From Siphonodentalium dalli (taxonomy: Eukaryota > Mollusca > Scaphopoda > Gadilida > Siphonodentaliidae): 64,000 nt of DNA. Where the stretch lies: contig CP136065.1 of the NCBI GenBank assembly GCA_032622095.1, forward strand, positions 248,433,474 to 248,497,473, in the 5' to 3' direction. The notes under the pieces are model-generated. The model was not told the DNA's origin, ran no database searches, and saw only the letters and a program-made list of their open reading frames with translations. A program made the position numbers and the translations under genes. Below are positions 23,376 to 33,970 of the stretch, piece by piece; the stretch's first letter is position 1; the number at the start of each line of letters is the position of its first letter.

Positions 23376-23525
23376 TTATCCATACCAGGGTTTTTTGTCC
23401 AGTTTCAGGTGGGTAAATCATGGTAAAACCCAGGTTTCAGGGGGTCTTGATGGTTGGTGGATATCTTGGTAGATAGATTTACCTGGGTTTCGGCCCAAAA
23501 AACCTGGGTGGATTTACCCAGGTAC
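23376..23525. repeat. CCAGGT-rich degenerate minisatellite
   Basis: Several CCCAGGTTT and ACCTGGGT motifs in both directions, related to the units at 19808-20375. Marks the right outer side of the inverted-repeat element. Confidence 0.5.
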
Positions 23526-25844
23526 ATTTTTATATGGGATAGACTGTGATGTCCGTGAAATTAGAACCTCATCTTCGCGATGTTTACTCTCTATGATTAA
23601 ACTATGCAGTTGTGACATCCTCCCATCTGAATGTTGCAGCTCTATACCCAAAAATGATGGGTCAACATAGATTAAACATCTGTAATAAATTACCGCTATA
23701 GGTGCAGTGTTGTTCATGAGTATTTGTCCTTTGAAATCTTACTACGCATGTCAATTCAATCAGAAATTGACATCCTGATTTGACAGTGCTGAGCGTTCAT
23801 TACGCAACCACTGAATACAGATCGCTCAACAGATTATCGCTCAACTTATTGAGTAGACATTTGAGTCAACACGATTTTCAGTACTATCGATATTATAGTT
23901 TTTAAAATCTTATATAATAATTATTATTATACGATTATAAGAATAAAATATATTTTGTTTTGCTTAACTAAATACAGACGAAAATGAATAACGGCTGATT
24001 GCCAATAAATTACCTTCAATACAAGAAGCCGTACTTCCACATAACCAAATAGTCCCATTTTCCCTCCCTATTATTGTTCGCCAAAAGTGTATTAATACGC
24101 CTGTTAAATAAAAATAACAACCCAGAGAATAATGTTCCATTAACAGTCCCACTTTAAATAACATTAGTAACATTTTTATAACATAAAGCCGGTGGCTTCA
24201 TGACGTATTCTTTTAGTAAGAGCGCGTGTCCTCGCGATTCGCCAATATTAACGCTATGAAGGTAAACACGAAAAGCAAACAAAATGTTATTAGCTCCCTG
24301 GGACAAGCGATTGATACGCCGCTTATTTCCGACTCTTTCGTTATAAATCATACAATAAACTGGATTACCGTGCGTTCGTTGATTGTCATCTTCAACTTGC
24401 ATGTTGAACAAACAACTATAGAATGTTCTATGTTTTATGGCAAGGCATGCAAAGTCTAATAACTTGGGGGGGAGACTAGAGCCCGAAGCCGCCATCGCAC
24501 GCCGCCGCCGCCAGCCATATTGGCCACAAGCCGCCGCCAGCCATATTATCTCTGACGCCAGCCGCATGAACAAATCTCCGCCGCCGGAATTGTAAAATGG
24601 CTGAGCCGTGTGCATGGACTTATATGTTAACTTAAGGACAACTGCACTGCGAATCGCAAATAACTAAACCGCATTGCCTAATATTGGCATACTCGTATGG
24701 ACACGGCATGGTTGTTACACTATCAGAACACCCGGGGCCTCTCATTGTGGAATAGACTATTCCAATGCATGCTTTCATATAACGCAGTGGGATCATCCAT
24801 TCAGTATTGACAGGGTTTAAAGTATAAATTGTTTATTTCGACACGACTCAGTCTCAGACATCGCTGACATTTGTCAATATATGCATAATACCTGCATATA
24901 GAATTAAGAGAATAGAAAATAGTTTGAAATATTATATATCAATACTATCGAATTCAGCATTCAATGATGTATACATGTATATCGCAAGATGCCAGTGATG
25001 ATAGCCGTCTGTAGTCGACAGAAGTCCCAATGTAACTTATACCGATTTTATAGATGGGAAACTACATAGTACATCCCTGCGAGTCATTTACTGAGTCCTT
25101 AATTCGCGTATTTCGCCATAATAGAAAAGCCCAACACCAAAAGAATACGCGTGGTCTGGAATTATACGGGTTCAATACAAACGCCAATTAAAACAAGCGG
25201 GTGTCTATGACCGGGGATTAGGAAAATTTCGGAAACGAAATACGCTGAATAAAGCCTGAATTATAACGTCTCAGCCGGCTGAGCCGCCATATTTCGTCAG
25301 CCACGAACGTCGCGACTGAGCCGGCTTAGCTAGATAACCAGCCACGAAAATTGGTTCAGCCAGCCGTGAAAACTAGTTGTCGTGGCTTCGGGGTCTAGGG
25401 GAGACGCACGTTTTGCACAAATCCAGCTACAAATGGCAAGAGATTTTCAACTCAGAAAGAATCAAATGTAGGTTGTGTCTATTTTAAATGCATAAATAAC
25501 ACCTCGACTGTTTGATCACATGTGTCACCCAAGGGATGTGAATACAGACACGTCATTTCTTGCACCTCTTGCCTAGGATAAGTGTATTTCTTAGAATCAT
25601 TTCAACATCAAAGATCTATCCACGATTTATCATTGTACATGCACATCTACATACGACTAATTGCGTTGCGTTTGGTGGCCCGTATATGTAAATATAATGG
25701 TTTAATTATATTGTTTTGGCTCTATATGAGAGGAGGCTTCAGTTGTTTCACAATGTTGAGTTAGATTTTTAATTGCATAATACCCACATATATCATAATG
25801 CAGAATGGTCCCCATGTCATCAGACTCCAACAACAACAAAATGA
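23526..25844. other. Gene-free stretch with a GC-rich patch
   Basis: Mostly AT-rich and featureless. 24478-24595 is GC-rich with CCGCCGCCG and repeated CAGCCATATT; 25265-25380 repeats CAGCCGGCTGAGCCG-like phrases. A 153-codon minus frame across 24154-24615 depends on the triplet-rich patch and is not accepted as a gene. Confidence 0.4.
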
Positions 25845-25925
25845 ATTTAAGAGTTATCCATCTTCATCCGCAATTAGGCCCGAGACCATCTTCTCATCGA
25901 CTTTTACTTGGCCACCAAAATTATA
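25845..25925 (+). repeat. Dispersed repeat fragment
   Basis: Shares GAGTTATCCATCTTCATC and nearby bases with the reverse complement of 12395-12480. Confidence 0.5.
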
Positions 25926-26077
25926 TTTGGCCCCGAGTCACACACCAAATTTGGTCCAAATCGGTTAAGGGTTCTGTGAGACAATCCGAACAGAGAGATC
26001 CCACTCTGTTGTATACAAACAGCCATGTGCACGGGACGAGAGCGTTCAGTGTTAGTCTATACCTAATACGGTAGAAA

Positions 26078-26284
26078 TAAAGAGCGTTTATTTCAATTGT
26101 GTGCGAAAAATGTAAAGCAGTATGTTTGACCAATGAGGTTGAGTGGTTGTTCCTCTTTGAATCAAATGCCCAAATATGGATTTTGAATGACGAAATGAAA
26201 GTGGATCAAAAGAGGATCAATTGAGCCAACGAAATGACGGCGTTCTTCGTGTAATCTGAAAAATGTAAACGCTCTTTACTTTAT
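26078..26284. repeat. Possible small MITE
   Basis: AAAGAGCGTTTA near 26082 and TAAACGCTCTTT near 26266 form an inverted pair about 200 bases apart, each next to ATAAA/TTTAT. A similar AATAAACGCTCTTTATT lies at 29201-29217. Weak. Confidence 0.35.
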
Positions 26285-26656
26285 ATAATCAGTCTAATGT
26301 GGATTATCGTATCACCTTTCGGGATTGGTGACTCGAATTGGATTTGCACCAGGACGTCAGTAGTATGGGGGGCTCGTTACATCCACATCTAAAAATAGAA
26401 TTTTTGGGCCTAAAATTGTTTGTACTAAAATATTCCCAAAACCCATTTTTTTGCTCATTTGCTCATTTTGTTTTGCTCATTTGCTCTTTTTCTCACCCCC
26501 TTTGAATATACTTTGTGTGATATTCTGTGTCATTGTTAATTGATTGGTGCATACTCAATCAAGATCTCAACGAAACGCATTATTGACATCGATAACTATC
26601 ATGGTGCATTTGCCATTCATGGCCAGACAAATTTAATTCATGGATTTTAGAGTCTG

Positions 26657-27118
26657 ATGTCGCCAGATATCAAAATTAAGTTGTACACGAGAACAATTAC
26701 AATCATGGATAATAGAACAGGTACCTTGACGAATACGTTTCAAACAGAACGTGGTCGTCTACATATGAATCTCCTTAAATGGATAGGAATTACTATTATG
26801 GTAATCACTGTGTCACTACCATTTATTTTAGTTCCAAAGAAGATACCGCGTGAGTCGGTTGACTATGAATTACTTCATACTAATATGTCACACCCCAATG
26901 ATTACGAACAACACCCGTGTGTTTTCGTGAAAAAGTGGACAATACGATCAAACATTACTGTTACATTATGTAATAATCAAGGACACATTTATAGAGACAT
27001 TAGGCGAGTTGTGAATAACACTCCGACGATTATAGGTATTCCGTTAAATTTGAACCAGTGGTCAATCTTCAAGCATATATTCAGTGATATCAATAAAACT
27101 ATAAGAGAAGAAGAATAA
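26657..27118 (+). CDS. Small membrane protein of the Polinton-like element
   Basis: Up to 153 codons; a likelier start is a later ATG near 26705 or 26765. One strong hydrophobic segment lies at about residues 41-61 (IGITIMVITVSLPFILV), followed by a 90-residue polar part with two cysteines. Type II or signal-anchored topology is likely. I do not recognise a family. It lies just inside the left TIR. Confidence 0.45.
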   Translation: MSPDIKIKLYTRTITIMDNRTGTLTNTFQTERGRLHMNLLKWIGITIMVITVSLPFILVPKKIPRESVDYELLHTNMSHPNDYEQHPCVFVKKWTIRSNITVTLCNNQGHIYRDIRRVVNNTPTIIGIPLNLNQWSIFKHIFSDINKTIREEE

Positions 27119-27297
27119 TGATTCTCTTTGAATTGTTTTATTTTAGAAACTATAGTCATATGGATAATTATTATCTGTACCTGACTAGCGACGATTCGAT
27201 TAATAAATATCCAGATAATCGATTTTTATAAGAGGCGATAAACTTTCTAAAATAAAATGCAGAAAAAAGAGTGACTTGTACACTACATTTGAAGAAA

Positions 27298-27621
27298 CAT
27301 GTCGATCCCGTATATTCCAGCAGATATTGAAACGTGGAGAAAACATTTCAGAGACATGCTTGATGGGAAGTTAATACCAGATAATAAGGGTCGATATTTT
27401 ATTGACTGAACTAAAAATAGTGATAGTGAAGAAGACGTTCTAAAACCACATATTAACGTAGTGACGCCCATCGCTCAAGCGATTGAAATGGCTAAGGCCG
27501 AAGTTGCAGCAAATAAGTTGACAAACACACGTAAAGCGTCCAAACAAACCAACAAGAGAGTGTTAGTTGGAGGTTTGTCTAATAATAAGAAGAAAATGAA
27601 AAGAAAAGTGTCATACGATTA
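27298..27621 (+). pseudogene. Short coding remnant of the Polinton-like element
   Basis: Coding-like sequence between the membrane protein and the zinc-finger ORF, with a lysine-rich C-terminal end (basic patch near 27585-27615). It is not open throughout. Listed only as a fossil part of the element. Confidence 0.35.
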
Positions 27622-27810
27622 GCCAAATCATGAATGAATACATAGAGTACCATACTGATAAATTAGCATTAATTGAATCACCGGCGGTCAAATATCTATA
27701 CCCTAGCCCCGGGACGATCGTACTCTTAACGCGACGGTTGTATACCACACCTTATTCTCTCTTTTTATCGCTACTTATAAGATCGATCGTTCTTCCAATA
27801 ATTCGCGATA

Positions 27811-28386
27811 ATGCACGTGTGTCATTTATGCGGAATTATTTTATTGACGAACTACAATCTACAAAGACATAAACAGATTAAACACGGAGTTATGTCCGAG
27901 ACAAAAACAACTCTCTTCGGAGAAGATACCGATGACCTAGAATCTGACGAAGCGGTTCTAGATTCAGATGAAGATGAACGGGGAACGATATCAGATTCAG
28001 AAGATGATAATGTCGTCGGTAGTAGAACGGTATTCGGTCTTAAGAAAGCTGCGCGATGTGTCAACGAGATGGACACATTCAAAAGTATGATGAAACGCGT
28101 CACCAATGATGCGAAAGGAGAAGAGAGCATGTCGGGAGATGAGAGCATGTCGGGAAAAGAGACTACCATCGACACAGAGTTTGCTCTGTTTCTCAAAAGT
28201 TATAGACGATTAATAGAATACCAGTATCGATTGAAAACATCACCCATACATAACATGATCATGAAGAAAATGGTCAAACTGACCAAACACGGATATAATA
28301 ATGAATGGGCTGCAGATGAAGCGATGAGAAAATTCAAGAAACTCTTAGAAATAAATCTAACGGTCGAAGATTCAGACAATGATTAA
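27811..28386 (+). CDS. Zinc-finger/acidic protein of the Polinton-like element
   Basis: 191 codons from ATG at 27811. Residues ~4-25 form a C2H2 finger (CHLCG, then HKQIKHG). It is followed by a strongly acidic stretch (~35-75; repeated D, E, S) and a short repeat with MSGDESMSGKE near 107-117. The C-terminal ~70 residues are helical and basic. The layout fits a small DNA-binding or regulatory protein. It follows a CACGTG-like site and shares the upstream phrase CCAATAATTCGCGATAATGC with a second copy at 29137. Confidence 0.5.
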   Translation: MHVCHLCGIILLTNYNLQRHKQIKHGVMSETKTTLFGEDTDDLESDEAVLDSDEDERGTISDSEDDNVVGSRTVFGLKKAARCVNEMDTFKSMMKRVTNDAKGEESMSGDESMSGKETTIDTEFALFLKSYRRLIEYQYRLKTSPIHNMIMKKMVKLTKHGYNNEWAADEAMRKFKKLLEINLTVEDSDND

Positions 28387-28794
28387 ATCTCAATAAACTT
28401 CATCAACATGTTATTCTCGTCTTCGTTATATATCTATAAGTGGGGAGGGGAGATTGTAGAGCGAGAAACGATACATAAATGGTACATTACGAGCCCTAAA
28501 ATTTGAAGTTTAAATATTGTTCTGTGTCTTTTTAACTTTCACCCACTGCGTGTGTATTGTGTTTCTTTAACAATCATTCAAAATGAGTGCCATGTGTACC
28601 TTTAGAGCGCATTGTGCTCCTTTAATATTCACACACCAATATTACATAACGTCCCTTACCTCGTGTCACTTTAACATTCCACACCGTGCGTGTATTATCC
28701 CCTTTAATTATGTCATAGCGTTGGTACATAGAAGACTGTATAACACTATGCCTATGTCTATATATGTTGTCACATCGTGAGTGTATTGTCCACC

Positions 28795-29015
28795 ATTATA
28801 TTGAAATTTTTGAAGTTTTTGAAATTTTTAAAGTTTTGGAAGATTTTGTAATTTTTGAAATTTTTGAAGTTTTTGAAATTTTTGAAGTTTTTGAAAGTTT
28901 TGAAAGTGTTTGAAACTTTTGAAATTTTTGAAGTTTTTGATATTTTTGAAATTTGTGAAGTTTTTGAAATTTTTGAAATTTTTGAAGTTTTGGAAGTTTT
29001 TGAAATTTTTTGGTG
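28795..29015. repeat. TTTTTGAAATTTTTGAAG minisatellite
   Basis: A tandem 9-bp-based repeat (TTTTTGAAA / TTTTTGAAG), more than 20 units. The long minus-strand frames here are products of the repeat. Confidence 0.85.
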
Positions 29016-29652
29016 ATTATGTGTGTGTACATACTTGAAAATTTGTTCCATCGAATATGTCAGTTCATTCTGGGGTTGTAATTTCGCATTACCCTCTTCG
29101 TCCGCTCATGATTCAACATAGTACATCTCAATACTTCCAATAATTCGCGATAATGCACACCTGTCATATACTCAATAACTTCATCGGGATAGAGAAGTAA
29201 AGAATAAACGCTCTTTATTATTCATGTAAGAGTAATGGTGTCAAATTATTTCAGGTATGACAATTATATGATGCATGGACTGCGTCTGATTGATAAACAC
29301 TGGAATGTATGCATTCATACCGATGGTCACAATGTCCAAAATTACAGCGACTCGGACCTGTCCATACACATATAATTGGTATAAAGCTATTTCATGAAAA
29401 ATATTTAAAATTTGGTTGAACAAAATAACAAAAGATATTACACTCAAATAATTAAAAAAAATTTAATACCGAGATTATCCGAAACCGAAAACTCATTATA
29501 AATTTTTGAGATTAAAACTTTTTTTTTTGAAAATTATGAAGAAAAAAAATTTGGGTTTTGAATTTTTTTTTTTGGGAATATTTTAGTACAAACAATTTTA
29601 GACCCAAAAATTCTATTTTTAGATGTGGATGTAACGAGCCCCCCATACTACT

Positions 29653-29678
29653 GACGTCTCTGTTGCGAATGTAGAGAA
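29653..29678. other. Junction between Polinton-like and BEL fossils
   Basis: GACGTC, then about 20 bases to the start of the duplicated BEL segment. It is not clear whether the Polinton-like element inserted into the BEL LTR or beside it. Confidence 0.3.
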
Positions 29679-30352
29679 CTGTGTCACCAGGTTAATGTAT
29701 AACCTACTTATAAGATAAGAGTCGTGGGAATTGCTGACTCTGTGGAATTAGTGCGTGTGTGTGTTTGATATATACTGTACCTTGCATAGCTTAGATCAGA
29801 GTAAAATTATCTATCGAACCAGTGACTTCTCTCTGTAAATGTGACTCTCCACTTATACCCAAACTCTTCAACACATGGTCCCTCGAACCGGATAGCAACG
29901 ACGCTATGGATACGGATCAGTACATGGAGATGGCTCGTCGTAGGGCAGCCATCAGAGGTCACATTACCCGAATAACAGCGGAGGCTAACGACATTACAAA
30001 GAAGGAGGAGCGATCTGTGTCACCAGGTTAATGTATAACCTACTTATAAGATAAGAGTCGTGGGAATTGCTGACTCTGTGGAATTAGTGCGTGTGTGTGT
30101 TTGATATATACTGTACCTTGCATAGCTTAGATCAGAGTAAAATTATCTATCGAACCAGTGACTTCTCTCTGTAAATGTGACTCTCCACTTATACCCAAAC
30201 TCTTCAACACATGGTCCCTCGAACCGGATAGCAACGACGCTATGGATACGGATCAGTACATGGAGATGGCTCGTCGTAGGGCAGCCATCAGAGGTCACAT
30301 TACCCGAATAACAGCGGAGGCTGACGACATTACAAAGAAGGAGGAGCTACCC
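29679..30352 (+). repeat. 336-bp tandem duplication in the BEL fossil
   Basis: The segment beginning GTGTCACCAGGTTAATG occurs at 29681 and 30017. The copies run through the leader and into the gag start and are almost identical, so the duplication is recent relative to the element. Confidence 0.85.
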
Positions 30353-32300
30353 TCAACTGACCAAATCGAAAGTCTGGAACGGTTGATGGAATCGGCGGGA
30401 AAGAAGATGCAAGCGGTTGAAGAACTGAGCGATAAAATGCTTTCCATGATTCCTTTCGACAAACAAGATGAATACACAAAGACGGCCGACGAATTCGAAC
30501 TGCAAGTTTATCCAGTGCAGAACAAACTGATGGCATACGGGCAGTATCTAAACAAACTGTCAACTAACACAGAACCACATCCCGAGGAGATACGTAGAGA
30601 GACAGAGCTTTCAATATATGGCGCATCACACGTGAAACCTGTGACTTTACCCAAGTTGACTCTTCCCATATTCAATGGAGATGCCATGTCGTAGACCCAG
30701 TTTTGGGACTCATTTTGTGCTGTGGTTCATGACACGAAGACGATGCCGGTAATACAGAAATTTCAATACCTGAAATCGCTACTCACAGGGCAAGCTGCAC
30801 TCAGCATCGAAGGACTGAGTCTTACATCAGCCAACTACAATGCAGCAGTTGATATCTTAAAACACCGATTCGGCCGGACGCATGCCATCATAGATGCTCA
30901 CATGCAAGCACTGATACACCTACGGACTCCAAACGACACAATATCAAGTTTGGAAAACTTCCGCGACACGATGGAAGCGACCTTACGATCCCTGTCTGCA
31001 CTCACAGACACACTCCATTATGAAGATATGCTGGTGTCCCTGATTGTAAACAAACTACCCGGATCCATGCGGAGCACCTTAACCCGGGAACAAGGAAGCG
31101 GCGAATATGAGTTGGGTCAGATAAGAAAATTTCTACGGACGGAAATAGAAATTTGAGCCTCCGCTGGAACGACGACATCGCCACAAGAACCAGCTGTCTC
31201 GACCCTAGTGACTGGTGCCGGGAAATTGCGTCTGCCTGCTTCGCGCGACAACGAATATACCAAATATTGCGTCTATTGTGCAACTTCAGGAGATCACTGG
31301 CCAACACGGTGTTCTAAAGTTCGTGACGTCAATGAGAGATACAAGATAGTGAGAAGGCTCAGACTCTGTTTCAATTGTTTGCGTGACCATCGTGGCGGCG
31401 TTTCAGCATGTAAAGTCAAGTCTGGCTGCAAGACCTGTAATCGCAGGCATCATACGAGTCTGCATACCGAGGCCAAGCCACGTGTGTCTGAGGAGATACA
31501 AAACGAAGAGGTATCTCATTCAGTTGTTGTCAACACCGATGATTCTGTAGTTCCCGGGGATATTACCGCTAATTCTCAAGTGCTCAGCAACAGCTGTGGC
31601 ACTCCCGTCTTGCTGAAAACGGCGGTCGCTACGATGAGTGCGGAATCGAATACCGCAACCGCACACATATTGCTGGATGATGGATCACAACGTTCCTTCA
31701 TTACACGGGAATTCGCGGAGAAGTTGGATTTACCCGTGATTAGCAAAGAAATAATCCATTTATCAGCATTCGGGTCAAAGACACACTCAGCAGTAATTAT
31801 GGATGTCGTGAAAGCGCAAATAGAATCCGACTATGGAACTATCCCTGTCAAATTACTCGTCACGCCACAGATCACGACACCTCTGAATTGTGAGTTAAAT
31901 AGTCAAGACTACCAAGCATCTCATCTCCGAGGATTGAAGTTGGCGCATCCAATGAACAACAGACACTCAGTAATTATCGACGTGTTAATAGGCGCTGACT
32001 ATTACTATGACATTGTGGAAGGTGATGTAATTCGAGGCGAAGGTGGGGCCGACGCCAAGTCAGAACCGAAATGACTCTATCTCCACTGCGATGTTACACG
32101 TTATAACTGACCACTCACGTGAGGAAAAGTTGATTCAGAAATTCTGGGACATTGAATCAATTGGAATACCCGACGACGGTTCCGATCAAACCAGGGAGAG
32201 TGAGTTAAGGGACTACTCCGATCAAATACAGTTCAAGAACAATCGTTATATAGCTCCACTCCCCTGGAAAGACACTCATTGTGACCTCCCAACAAACATT
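29679..32300 (+). mobile_element. BEL/Pao LTR retrotransposon fragment (fossil)
   Basis: Parts in order: the end of an LTR or leader, gag start (about 29822-30690), a central gag region of the Pao type (DUF1759-like, about 30690-31156), CCHC-like zinc knuckles (CVYC, CFNC and CKTC clusters, about 31265-31470), an aspartic protease with LLDDGSQRSF (about 31670), and the start of the reverse transcriptase region (LPWK motif, about 32260). The right part of pol and the 3' LTR are absent from this place, and the copy is broken by a few changes besides that truncation. The order gag, knuckle, DDGS protease, RT is characteristic of BEL/Pao. Confidence 0.85.
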
Positions 32301-32857
32301 AAAGATGCGATTGGTGATGTTTTTATTTCAGACCTTTGGGTTGATTTCACGGGTGTTTCCAACTTTGCAGCTTTGTTTTCTGTTTGCGCTTTTATTTTCT
32401 TCATTTCTGTTTCTTTCGTTTTAATGTCGTATACTTGTCTGCCTTCTTCGAACATTCGAACGTATTTCCTTAAAGCAGCTTTGTTCATGTTGAGGTTTGA
32501 TGTTGTATCACGTTCCTTTCCCGAAGAGACACACATGTATCCTACATACCCCAGACAGTTCTCCAACATCCATAAGAAATTTTGTCTCTTGTATTGTCCC
32601 ATTTGAAAGATGTACTGACTTAAAACATGCATGTCATTTTTTACTTCCCCTCCCAACCTCAAGACATCAAGTCGGGCTTTAATTTTCACATCAAAGTCAC
32701 TTGGACATTCTGAACTTTTCACTTTAGAGTCACTTGCACTTTTTGCACAAGAACGACTCCCATTCTTCTTCTTAACAGCTTCAGCTTCATCTGTATCCTT
32801 TAGCCATGGAGTCCCGTCTCTAGCAAACTTGATTTTGGGAACCCCGTCGAAAGGCAT
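32276..32857 (-). CDS. Hypothetical protein exon, minus strand
   Basis: An open frame from ATG at 32857 (MPFDGVPKIKFARDG). It has about 193 codons, but the last 8-10 run into antisense BEL sequence, so the true C-terminus or splice site is lost or unresolved. Just upstream is a good 3' splice site (TTTAATTGTAG then AACATG), and a matching 5' splice site GTATGT lies at 33048, giving a 188-bp intron with a non-coding first exon. The protein is lysine-rich, with a central KRQNFLWMLENCLGYVGYMC segment and a helical charged C-terminal part. I do not recognise a family. It could be a host gene or part of a transposon that replaced the 3' half of the BEL copy. Confidence 0.45.
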   Translation of the reverse strand: MPFDGVPKIKFARDGTPWLKDTDEAEAVKKKNGSRSCAKSASDSKVKSSECPSDFDVKIKARLDVLRLGGEVKNDMHVLSQYIFQMGQYKRQNFLWMLENCLGYVGYMCVSSGKERDTTSNLNMNKAALRKYVRMFEEGRQVYDIKTKETEMKKIKAQTENKAAKLETPVKSTQRSEIKTSPIASLMFVGRSQ

Positions 32858-32860
32858 GTT

Positions 32861-33048
32861 CTACAATTAAATTAAAAAATATATTCTTATGTTAACTAAC
32901 TTCGAATAATCTCTCACGAAAAGCACAATAAATCCCGCAAACTCGTTAATATTTTGTTTGATTTTGTTCTCAGTACTAGGGTTAACGTACCCCAACACCA
33001 GTATATGATTCCATGTTCGCAATATCAAAACTAATATATAAAACATAC
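32861..33048 (-). other. Predicted intron
   Basis: On the minus strand GTATGT at its start and TTAATTGTAG at its end, AT-rich, 188 bp. Confidence 0.5.
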
Positions 33049-33420
33049 CCTTCGATAGTTTGTTTCGGTGCCGACGGTATCGACCGTACGTAGTCCGAAT
33101 GTACTTCAATCGAAAGTTCCAACAAAGTCCTCGAAACTCCGATAAAAGAACAAATTAATCCGGTTTTATTCCTGAAAAGATAACAACAAAACACAAGATA
33201 TCCGCGTAATAATATATCCGGAAAGAATCGAATACACCGAAAACAGCACGTTGAAACGAATAACAAAGCACCGCTTCGATAAAGTAAAAATAGCACCAGT
33301 CTGCGAGTCTGGCATAAATCTACTGACCGATAAATAACAGAGAAAGCACACACCGGGCCATATTTATGCCGCTCGACCAATCAGAGCGAAGGCTGGATCT
33401 CTCTACAGACAAAGCACAGG
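33049..33420 (-). promoter_or_regulatory. Likely first exon and promoter region, minus strand
   Basis: Upstream of the predicted intron, no long frame with coding character. CCAAT (minus: ATTGG) sites occur near 33378 and 33462, next to TATTTATGCC/GGCATAAATA phrases that could act as TATA-like elements. Exact transcription start not determinable. Confidence 0.3.
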
Positions 33421-33512
33421 AGCAATTTATGTCGAATTTATGCCGATTTTATGCCGGCGGACCAATGGGAAGGCGGGATTGGCATAAATATGCGACATAA
33501 AATGGCATAAAT

Positions 33513-33552
33513 ATACAGAGAAGATTAGCATGGCCCCTACGCCAATCTTCTC
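33513..33552 (+). pseudogene. Palindromic U6 snRNA fragment
   Basis: 33513-33542 matches the central part of U6 snRNA at 29 of 30 positions, including the ACAGAGA box, the AGC triad and CATGGCCCC. The sequence then folds back: AATCTTCTCTG (33544-33554) complements CAGAGAAGATT at its start. The U6 5' stem and 3' tail are missing. It is not a functional U6 gene; a retro-derived or rearranged fragment. Confidence 0.65.
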
Positions 33553-33554
33553 TG

Positions 33555-33708
33555 TTGGGATTCCAATTGTTGGCTTATTAAATATGCACATATGCTTAAG
33601 ATACAGTCGCGCGCGAGGCGCGCTCCCGTAGGCAATCCATATTGGACGCCATCATGGAATTAATTTTTGTTTGTTTAATTTTCACACATTTCTATTAGTT
33701 ATGTGGAT
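33555..33708. other. Spacer without gene
   Basis: Contains the inverted GC-rich stretch GCGCGCGAGGCGCGC near 33608-33622. Nothing else seen. Confidence 0.35.
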
Positions 33709-33970
33709 GGAGTTCTCATTAAACCTCACATCCTTATATTGGTTACAGTAATGCCCAAAGTAATTGACCACTTAACCACATCAGAATTATTGGTAATTTT
33801 TCAGGATTTGAAATCCTTAAAAATTACCAATAATTCTGCTGTGGTAAAGTGGTCACTTACTTTGGACATTACTGTATGATGATTGAGTTATCATTAAACC
33901 TCAAATCCTTATATTGGTTAGGTTATGTACATGTAGATGTGAGTTATCATTAAACCTCACATCAGTGTGT
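33709..33970 (+). repeat. Short tandem repeat split by a MITE
   Basis: GAGTTATCATTAAACCTCAC and following bases occur three times (about 33709, 33886, 33940). A mariner-type MITE separates the first from the second. Confidence 0.65.
33746..33874. mobile_element. Tc1/mariner-type palindromic MITE, copy 4
   Basis: CAGTAATG to CATTACTG with TA on both sides. Related to copies 1-3 but shorter and more diverged (CCACATCAGAATTATTGGTA against CCACAGCAGAATTATGGGTA). Confidence 0.7.

Larger units (their letters stand above)
26359..29652. mobile_element. Miniature Polinton/Maverick-like element (fossil)
   Basis: The terminal inverted repeats are about 80 bp and almost identical (26359-26438 and 29571-29652). 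They start AGTAGTATGGGGGGCTCG and end with ACT. GACGTC flanks both ends; 5'-AGT termini with 6-bp duplications are Polinton hallmarks, though GACGTC is itself a palindrome and could be counted as part of the repeat. At 3.3 kb it is far shorter than the usual 15-20 kb, and no polymerase B, integrase, ATPase or capsid gene is visible. Three short coding remnants occur inside. It is a deletion derivative; the near-identical ends suggest it is not very old. Confidence 0.6.

Noticed and set aside
24154-24615. 153-codon minus frame in the GC-rich patch
   Set aside because: Alanine-rich stretch comes from GCC/CCG triplets; no start context, no domain, no splice support.
28770-29051. Long K/F/N-rich frames on the minus strand
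   Set aside because: Products of the TTTTTGAA minisatellite.
32982-33380. 132-codon minus frame rich in F, C and L
   Set aside because: Runs across the predicted 5' splice site and promoter-like region; composition is that of AT-rich non-coding DNA.
33513-33552. Functional U6 gene
   Set aside because: Lacks the 5' stem-loop, the 3' internal stem-loop and the T-rich end; only the core is present and it folds back on itself.
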